Shown here in pieces: positions 13,952 to 19,410 of a stretch of DNA of 19,410 nt. A model generated the notes under the pieces. It saw nothing but the letters and a program-made list of their open reading frames with translations, was not told where the DNA came from and did not search any database. The stretch comes from JBDKTK01 sp039680225 (GTDB taxonomy: Bacteria > Desulfobacterota > Syntrophia > Syntrophales > UBA4778), in the NCBI GenBank assembly GCA_039680225.1, contig JBDKTK010000312.1, positions 1 through 19,410 on the forward strand. The letters are read 5' to 3'. The translations under genes and the position numbers were made by a program. How positions within the stretch are numbered: position 1 is the first letter of the stretch; every line of letters starts with the position of its first letter.

Positions 13952-14989
13952 ATGATTACAAAAATTGACCCTTTTGAAGAGCCAAGGTGGGATAAATTCG
14001 TTGAAGGGCACCCATTCGGCCTCATATACCATCTGTCGGGATGGAAGAGGCTTATAGAAAACAGTTTCAAACATATGAAGGGACATTATTTTGTAATAAA
14101 CGGCGACAATGAAATAAAGGCCGCCCTTCCGGTATTCGAGGTAAGGAGCTGGTTAATAGGCGACAGACTCGTCAGCATACCTTTTGCCACTCTTTGCGAC
14201 CCGCTTGTTTCGAACAAGAATGAGTTTACGGACCTGTTTGGCGCGGTTAAAGCCCTTTCGAAAGAACTGCGCTCTTCATATGTTGAAATACGCACGCTGA
14301 ATTCGGCAGGCCTGATCTCCGGCGAGTCTCTGGGGAAAAAATCATATTTGTGCCATTTTTTGCGCCTCGACCGGGACCTGGCTGCAATAGAAAAGAAATT
14401 TCATCCAAGCCTCAGGCAAAGAATACGGAAACTCGGCAAAAGCGGCTTAAAACTCAGAGTGGCGGACAACGAAAATGATCTCTTCCTTTTTTATAAACTC
14501 AATTTAATGACGAGAAAGCGCCTGGGATTGCCTGCTCAGCCATACAGATTTTTCAAAACTCTCTGGAGTGAATTTTATCCGGAAAAGTTGAGGCTCCTGA
14601 TAGCAGAATTTGAGAATATTACCATTGCAGGCGTTTTATTGTTTCTCTTCAGGGACAGGGTCTCCGCCGAATTTACTGCAACCGACTGGAAATTTATCAA
14701 AACAAATCCCGTCCATTTTCTGTACTGGGAAACCATCAATTGGGCCCGCTCGGAAGGATACAGTGTTTTTGACCTGGGCAGGACAGAGAAGGGCAACCTC
14801 GGTCTGATGAGCTTTAAAGACAGCTGGGGCACTGAAATAATTGAGCTGCCCCAATTTTTCTATCCGGCAGGGAACAAGCTGGAAATTAAAAATTCGCTTG
14901 TGCATAAGATGATAACAAATGTTTTCAGAAAAAGCCCTGATTTCGCTGCTCAAATTCTGGGGAATTTCTGTTACGCCCACCTCGGCTGA
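13952..14989 (+). CDS. FemAB/GNAT-like acyltransferase (Acetyltransf_6 type)
   Basis: This 345-residue soluble protein has the double-GNAT layout of FemAB-like enzymes, which use aminoacyl-tRNA or another acyl donor to modify cell-wall or surface polymers. What is seen: an N-terminal half with DPFEEPRWDKFVEGHP, typical of the family's opening strand and helix; and a second half (about 150-300) with SLRQRIRKLGKSGLKLRV, then LLIAEFENITIAGVLLFLF, then EGYSVFDLGRT near 270, matching the BioF2-like acetyltransferase pattern. It resembles the FemAB proteins linked to exopolysaccharide and exosortase loci, but no such locus is visible here. The ATG at 13952 follows AGGGG (13942-13946) by five bases. 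The gene is clearly AT-richer than its neighbours; bases 14041-14100 contain only 17 G+C. It probably works with the aminotransferase before it. Donor and acceptor are unknown. Confidence 0.8.
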   Translation: MITKIDPFEEPRWDKFVEGHPFGLIYHLSGWKRLIENSFKHMKGHYFVINGDNEIKAALPVFEVRSWLIGDRLVSIPFATLCDPLVSNKNEFTDLFGAVKALSKELRSSYVEIRTLNSAGLISGESLGKKSYLCHFLRLDRDLAAIEKKFHPSLRQRIRKLGKSGLKLRVADNENDLFLFYKLNLMTRKRLGLPAQPYRFFKTLWSEFYPEKLRLLIAEFENITIAGVLLFLFRDRVSAEFTATDWKFIKTNPVHFLYWETINWARSEGYSVFDLGRTEKGNLGLMSFKDSWGTEIIELPQFFYPAGNKLEIKNSLVHKMITNVFRKSPDFAAQILGNFCYAHLG

Positions 14990-15062
14990 GTTTTTCAACA
15001 AAGGGATTAAAAGAGCGGCGCGGGGGGAGCAGCGCGCAAAATGCCGGTCGGACGGTTACGAT

Positions 15063-15635
15063 CTATTTCTTAAATTTATTCCCGATCGAGAATGCTTTCC
15101 CCAGCTTCCGGCCGATCCCGAAGTAGCTGCCCCTCTCCGGGCCGTAGCAGACCGGCTTCACCTTTTCTATATCGGGCATCCCTGCTTCGTTCAGCGCGGA
15201 TTCCTCCGTCTTGACGTCCAGGATTTCGCCGATGAACTGGGTGTGGGAACCTATTTCAACGGATTGCAGAAGCCTGCATTCCAGGACCAGGGGAAATTCC
15301 TCTATGTATGGAGCATCGACAAGACCGCTCCTCGCCGGTGTCAATCCGGTCGCCGCAAACTTATCGGTCTTCCTGCCCGTGGCTGTCCCGAAAAAATCGA
15401 CGGCCTCCACATGGGCCTCGGAAGCGATATTTATTGTGAAGGCCTTCCGGTCCATGATGCATTCGTAAGTGAATCTTGTTTTAGTGAGGGAAACGGCGGC
15501 GCAGGGAGGGTTTGAACAGCAGATCCCGCCCCAGGCGGCGGTCATGGCGTTTGCCCTGCCGGTCTTGTCGTATGCCGCGACAACAAGGGCCGGCGTTGGG
15601 TATATAATGGTCCTCGGACCGACGGATTTTTTCAT
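15063..15635 (-). CDS. Flavoredoxin-like FMN-binding flavin reductase family protein
   Basis: This 190-residue protein has the split-barrel flavin reductase-like fold that binds FMN and passes electrons. What is seen: an early TPALVVAAYD strand, then NAMTAAWGGICCSNPPCAAVS, the flavin-site pattern of the family, then KAFTINIAS, TDKFAATGLTP and FPLVLECRL, and a C-terminal GKAFSIG. Length and motifs match flavoredoxins known from sulfate reducers, where the protein carries electrons to a sulfur-compound pathway; its role in this organism is inference. The two Cys in ICC are notable but not proven redox-active. The start at 15635 is chosen because GGAGG (15640-15644) lies four bases upstream. An in-frame ATG at 15662 has no ribosome binding site. 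The gene is on the minus strand, convergent with the acyltransferase gene, and has a good candidate promoter at 15667-15694. Confidence 0.85.
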   Translation of the reverse strand: MKKSVGPRTIIYPTPALVVAAYDKTGRANAMTAAWGGICCSNPPCAAVSLTKTRFTYECIMDRKAFTINIASEAHVEAVDFFGTATGRKTDKFAATGLTPARSGLVDAPYIEEFPLVLECRLLQSVEIGSHTQFIGEILDVKTEESALNEAGMPDIEKVKPVCYGPERGSYFGIGRKLGKAFSIGNKFKK

Positions 15636-15666
15636 ATTTCCTCCATATGGATTTTCAGACATTCAT

Positions 15667-15694
15667 AATATACTGAATCATGCCTTTATTGCAA
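15667..15694 (-). promoter_or_regulatory. Candidate sigma-70-type promoter for the flavoredoxin-like gene
   Basis: On the minus strand a TTGCAA -35 box (15694-15689) is followed after 16 bases by TATATT (15672-15667). TATTAT at 15670-15665 with an 18-base spacer is an alternative. The start site would lie near 15659, with a leader of about 24 bases before the ATG at 15635. This suggests the gene is expressed separately from the efflux genes upstream. Confidence 0.45.
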
Positions 15695-15748
15695 AAGCGC
15701 CGTGGAATGCTCTTTTCAGTGTAAATGACCATCGAGAAAAAGGAGTTT

Positions 15749-17077
15749 TTATTTTCCGGTCTGTCCTCCCTCCCCGAGGATGCCCATGACCCAGTCGAGA
15801 TTCATGCGCGCTATCAGGTAATCGCGGCGGGCGCGGCTCAAATTGCTCCTTGCCTGGATAAGGTTGAGTTCGGCATCATCAACTTCCAGCCGTATCTTGA
15901 CTCCGAGTTCGTACCCTTTTTCGGCCATGGAAAGAAGCCTCTCAGCCTGGACCACTGTCCCCGATAAAGACCGGACAATTTCCTGCGATTCTCCCAGGGT
16001 ATTGATTGCATCGCGGGTCTCGAGCGCGACGCTGTCCGCCTGCTTGGCTTCCTCAATCCGGACATTGCGATAGTCGCTGCGCGCCTGCTCCACCCGGCCG
16101 CGGGTGCGCAAACCGTCGAAAAACGGAAAAGTAAGATAGACGCCAATGTTCCACGCGGGCCCGTCAGACGAGAAATCGAGCACGGAGAGGTCCCGATACC
16201 CGTATCCGCCCTTCAGATCAAGGCGCGGCTTGTCCAACGCGTCCGTCGCCTTGACTATCTCGCCGTACATGGCAATACGGTGTTTCAGGTCTGCGAGTTC
16301 GGGACGGCGTTCCCTGGCTACGGCAAGGGACTCTTCGTATGGCGGGTAAGGGCGCATTGCCTCCTCCAGGCTTCCCGAGACATCGACCTCCTTCTCCATG
16401 GCCAGGAGGAAACGAAGCCTCTCCCGCAATATTTTGATGTGGTTTTCCATCCGCAGCGTCTCCGGACGCGCGTTTTCCACGGCCACCTTCGCCGCGAGCA
16501 CATCATAATCGGTTGCGACTCCGGCCGAATATTTTCTCATCGCCTCGTCATAGTGCCTTGATTTCTGTTCCTGGTTCTGCAAGGCGAGGCGGTGCAATTC
16601 CTTCGCCAGAAGAATGTCATAAAAAACCATGGAAACGTTCTTTCTTGCCGCCTGCTGGTACTGCCGCAACTGTTCATCAGCGGATTTGAGCCCGGCGCTC
16701 GCCGCTTTAATGGATGCACTGACCTGCCCCCAGGTGAAAAGGGGCTGTGTCACGCCGATCTCGGCGATCTTTTTGCTCTGCCTTTCCCCCATGAGCGGGC
16801 CGTACACCTCGAGGCTTTTATCCCGGTCCCGGGACACCGCGCCGACACCGGTCAATTGGGGCAGAGCGCCCGCCCTTTCTTCAACATATTTTCCCTGGGC
16901 CCGCTGGATATATTCACGCGCCATCTGAATATCGCGGTTCCTTTCCGAAGCAATCGTTAAAGCCTGCTCAATGGTCAGGATGACGGCCCCCGCAGCGGAA
17001 GCCGCCGGCGGCGCCGATGTCAAGACCAGGGCCACAAGCGCCGGAAATATGATTGCATGGACAAACCATCTGTTCAT
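15749..17077 (-). CDS. TolC-family outer-membrane efflux channel
   Basis: This 442-residue outer-membrane factor forms the exit duct of a tripartite efflux pump. What is seen: a signal peptide (residues 1-28, a hydrophobic stretch ending ASA before AG), then two repeats of the OEP domain. Each repeat has the long heptad-rich helices of the TolC barrel and short strands, for example GVTQPLFTWG near 110 and GVYLTFPFFDGLRTRG in the second half. The protein ends in the usual GILGEGG-type tail region. Its start codon overlaps the stop of the pump gene (ATGA at 17077-17074). A GGGAGGG purine tract is present, and the overlap points to translational coupling. This order fits an efflux operon of the type adaptor, then pump, then channel; the adaptor would lie beyond the window edge. 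Substrate is unknown. Confidence 0.93.
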   Translation of the reverse strand: MNRWFVHAIIFPALVALVLTSAPPAASAAGAVILTIEQALTIASERNRDIQMAREYIQRAQGKYVEERAGALPQLTGVGAVSRDRDKSLEVYGPLMGERQSKKIAEIGVTQPLFTWGQVSASIKAASAGLKSADEQLRQYQQAARKNVSMVFYDILLAKELHRLALQNQEQKSRHYDEAMRKYSAGVATDYDVLAAKVAVENARPETLRMENHIKILRERLRFLLAMEKEVDVSGSLEEAMRPYPPYEESLAVARERRPELADLKHRIAMYGEIVKATDALDKPRLDLKGGYGYRDLSVLDFSSDGPAWNIGVYLTFPFFDGLRTRGRVEQARSDYRNVRIEEAKQADSVALETRDAINTLGESQEIVRSLSGTVVQAERLLSMAEKGYELGVKIRLEVDDAELNLIQARSNLSRARRDYLIARMNLDWVMGILGEGGQTGK

Positions 17078-19410
17078 TGCGATAAACTCCCTCCCCCGCT
17101 CAATCTCTTTTTGATCCAGCTGTCCAGGTCGTCAAAAAACGTGTAGACGACGGGCACGACAACCAGGGTGAGCAGCGAGGACGTCAGCAGCCCGCCGATG
17201 ACGGCGCGCGCCATGGGGGCGCGCATTTCCGCGCCCGCGCCGATCGCCAGGGCCAGGGGGAGCATGCCGAAGATCATGGCCATCGTCGTCATGACGATCG
17301 GCCGCATCCTTGTCCTTGCCGCCAAGATTACAGCCTCGCGCCTCTCCATCCCGCCGCGGCGCAGCACCTTGGCATAATCGACCAGGAGGATGGCGTTCTT
17401 GGTCACCAGCCCCATCAGCAGGATAAGCCCGATCAGCGACATGATGTTGACGGTGTCGCCGGTGAGGAACAGCATCCCCGCCATGCCCACGACCGACAGC
17501 GGCAGCGACAGCATGATCGCCAGCGGTTCCAGGAATGACTCGAACTGCGCGGCCAGGACGAAATAGACCAGCAGCACGGCCAGGACCAGCGCCTCTCTCA
17601 GGTACCCGAATGATTCGGCCATGTCCTCGGCCTCCCCGGAATAGACGATGCTGTATCCCGGTTTCATTCCCAGCCTTTTTTCGGCCTCCCCTATCTTTTC
17701 CAGCGCCGTGCCGATCGGCAGCCTGTCGAGATTGGCGCTGACCGTCACCTGGCGGACGAGGTCCTGGCGGTTTATCTCCGTAGTCGCGGCGTGCGTTTCG
17801 TAGGTCAGGAAATTGTTGAGCGGCTGCATCGATATCGTGCCGTTCTTTGACAGCACCGCAATGCGCAGGTTGCCCACCTGTTCGGGGTCCTGGCGCAGGC
17901 TTTCGGGCAACCTTACCCTGATGTCGACGGTGTCCCCGTCTTCATCCTCATAGGTCGAGACGACCGCGCCCCCGACCAGGGCGCCCAGGGCGCTGACAAT
18001 ATCCCGGGTCATGAAACCCGCATTCAATGCCTTGTCCCGGTCCACGACCAGGCGGTATTCGGGGACATCATGCTCCTGGCTGATCTCGATATCGACTATG
18101 CCCCGGACCTTGTAAAGCTCGTCCCTGAACGCGGCCGCATACTCCTTGAGTTTGGACAGTTCAGGCCCGCGCAGGTTCACCTGCAGCGGTTTCGGGTTGC
18201 TGGCGAGTTCCTCGACGTCCTCAATGGAGAGGACCACGCCGGGCACCTTCGCCAGTTCGCGGCGCGCCTCCTGCTTCACCTGAGTCAGGCCGAGCTTGCG
18301 TTTGCCGCGGTCCTGCAATTTCACGTAAATCACGCCGCTTCTCACCGTGCCGTTATCGCCCGCGCCGATTGTCGAGTAGGTGTGGTCAACTCCCGGGATG
18401 TTCCCGACAATCGCCAGCATGGCCCTGAGGCGGTCGGCGCTTTCCGCGAGAGATGCTTCCGGCGCGGTCTTGAAACTGACCTGGAACTCTCCCCTGTCAT
18501 ACTTGGGGATGAATTCCTGCTCCAGCATCGCGAACACTCCCAGGCCGGCAATGAAAACGGCCGCCGCGATGGCAAGCACGCGCTTGCGGCGGTCCAGGGC
18601 CAGGCCGATCAGACGGCTGAACCGGTCGGCAATCCTTTCAAAACCCGCATTGAACCGTTCCAGCAGGGCGGCGATCCCCCGCCTTTTGCCCGCGCTGCCG
18701 ATGGCGGGGTCATGCCATCGCGAGGACAGCATGGGGTCCAGCGTGAATGACACCAGCAGGGATACCAGGACGGCGAAGGTGACCGTTATGCCGAACTGGA
18801 AGAAGAACCTGCCGATGACGCCTCTCATGAAAGCAACCGGGACAAAGACGGCAACGATGGACAGGGTCGTGGCAAAGACCGCCAGGCCTATCTCGCTGGT
18901 GCCCGTCCTCGCCGCCGTGAAGTGGTCTTCCCCGTGTTCCAGGTGCCTGACGATATTTTCCCGCACCACGATGGCGTCGTCGATGAGCAGCCCGATGACC
19001 AGGGACAGCGCCATGAGCGTCATCGTGTTGAGGGACATCCCCATGAACTTCATGATAATGAATGAAGACATGACGGATATGGGCAGGGTAAGTCCGGTTA
19101 TGACAGTCGAGCGCCAGGAGTTAATGAACATGAAGACGATCAGGATGGTGAGAATGCCGCCGAGCAGCACTGTCGTCTTCACGTCGGCGAGCGACTCCTT
19201 AATAATGTTCGATCCGTCGCGCACTACCCGCAGCGTCGTCCCGGGCGGAAGCTCGGACTGCAGGGCTGCGGCTGTTTTCCGGACGGCATCGACGACATCG
19301 ACAACGTTGGCCCCGGATTGCTTGAAGATGTCCATGGACACCGACGGCACGCCGTCCACGAGCCCCAGCGACCGCTGCTCCTCCACCCCGTCCCTGACTA
19401 CGGCCACTTC
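17074..19410 (-). CDS. RND (HAE-1-type) efflux pump, N-terminus missing at window edge
   Basis: This is an inner-membrane proton-driven efflux pump. About 777 residues are visible; family members have about 1000-1050, so roughly the first 250 are outside the window. The reading frame runs open to 19410, and the GTG near the edge is an internal Val, not a start. Seen in order: the end of the first porter domain (SLGLVDGVPSV), a membrane segment near 79-96 (TVLLGGILTILIVFMFI), and TM4 with the paired acidic residues D143/D144 in GLLIDDAIVV (numbered from base 19407) that carry protons. The second periplasmic half follows, and then TM10 with the partner Lys in GLVTKNAILLVDYAK. The end is a normal cytoplasmic tail. 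All relay residues are present. The TolC gene follows with a four-base overlap. Substrate (drug, bile salt, solvent) cannot be assigned; a heavy-metal pump is less likely from the motifs. Confidence 0.95.
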   Translation of the reverse strand, partial: EVAVVRDGVEEQRSLGLVDGVPSVSMDIFKQSGANVVDVVDAVRKTAAALQSELPPGTTLRVVRDGSNIIKESLADVKTTVLLGGILTILIVFMFINSWRSTVITGLTLPISVMSSFIIMKFMGMSLNTMTLMALSLVIGLLIDDAIVVRENIVRHLEHGEDHFTAARTGTSEIGLAVFATTLSIVAVFVPVAFMRGVIGRFFFQFGITVTFAVLVSLLVSFTLDPMLSSRWHDPAIGSAGKRRGIAALLERFNAGFERIADRFSRLIGLALDRRKRVLAIAAAVFIAGLGVFAMLEQEFIPKYDRGEFQVSFKTAPEASLAESADRLRAMLAIVGNIPGVDHTYSTIGAGDNGTVRSGVIYVKLQDRGKRKLGLTQVKQEARRELAKVPGVVLSIEDVEELASNPKPLQVNLRGPELSKLKEYAAAFRDELYKVRGIVDIEISQEHDVPEYRLVVDRDKALNAGFMTRDIVSALGALVGGAVVSTYEDEDGDTVDIRVRLPESLRQDPEQVGNLRIAVLSKNGTISMQPLNNFLTYETHAATTEINRQDLVRQVTVSANLDRLPIGTALEKIGEAEKRLGMKPGYSIVYSGEAEDMAESFGYLREALVLAVLLVYFVLAAQFESFLEPLAIMLSLPLSVVGMAGMLFLTGDTVNIMSLIGLILLMGLVTKNAILLVDYAKVLRRGGMERREAVILAARTRMRPIVMTTMAMIFGMLPLALAIGAGAEMRAPMARAVIGGLLTSSLLTLVVVPVVYTFFDDLDSWIKKRLSGGGSLSQ

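Noticed and set aside
14990..15062. Bidirectional terminator between the converging acyltransferase and flavoredoxin-like genes
   Set aside because: A GCGCG/CGCGC pairing is possible but no T run follows on either strand.
14919..15515. Plus-strand open frame (198 residues) opposite the flavoredoxin-like gene
   Set aside because: The minus strand encodes a clear flavin reductase fold with its own ribosome binding site; the plus frame has no recognisable domain.

Overview
The window suggests a Gram-negative (diderm) bacterium, because it encodes an RND efflux pump with a TolC-type outer-membrane channel. Large soluble multi-PAS hybrid histidine kinases, a flavoredoxin-like protein and strong GGAGG ribosome binding sites fit a deltaproteobacterium (Desulfobacterota, perhaps Syntrophales-like). 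That assignment is an inference from gene style, not from a marker gene. G+C is moderately high over most of the window and visibly lower around 13.9-15.0 kb.

Layout, left to right. (1) 6-788: a caspase-like (peptidase C14) domain with an intact His/Cys dyad; its 5' end may lie outside the window. (2) 900-3278: a soluble hybrid histidine kinase (PAS x3, HisKA, HATPase, REC). (3) 3514-3975: a small, very basic DUF6496-type protein. (4) 4136-6094: a two-domain ABC-F ATPase behind a good sigma-70-like promoter. (5) 6274-9402 and 9436-12252: two more soluble hybrid kinases with five and four PAS domains, 33 bases apart and probably one operon. (6) 12253-12590: a 338-base non-coding stretch with two inverted repeats. 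(7) 12591-13880 and 13952-14989: a DegT-type PLP sugar aminotransferase and a FemAB/GNAT-like acyltransferase, probably a small cell-surface glycan or peptide-modification module. (8) On the minus strand, 15063-15635 is a flavoredoxin-like FMN protein with its own promoter. 15749-17077 is a TolC-family channel, and 17074-19410 is an RND inner-membrane pump cut by the window edge; these two overlap by ATGA and are translationally coupled.

How the genes work together. The dominant theme is signalling: three hybrid kinases with twelve PAS domains lie within about 11.4 kb. None has a visible membrane segment, an Hpt domain or a DNA-binding output, so their phosphate must go to partners outside the window. 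They look like mosaic paralogs: kinases 1 and 3 share the catalytic core and receiver, while kinases 1 and 2 share a nearly identical PAS module. The middle kinase carries two PAS domains with the same C-x4-H-x5-C-x2-C motif, a candidate metal- or redox-sensing site. A matching 18-base inverted repeat lies just before the kinase 2/3 pair and just after it. The efflux pump and the surface-modification genes are ordinary neighbours with no visible functional tie to the kinases.

I saw no tRNA, rRNA, CRISPR array, insertion sequence or phage gene.
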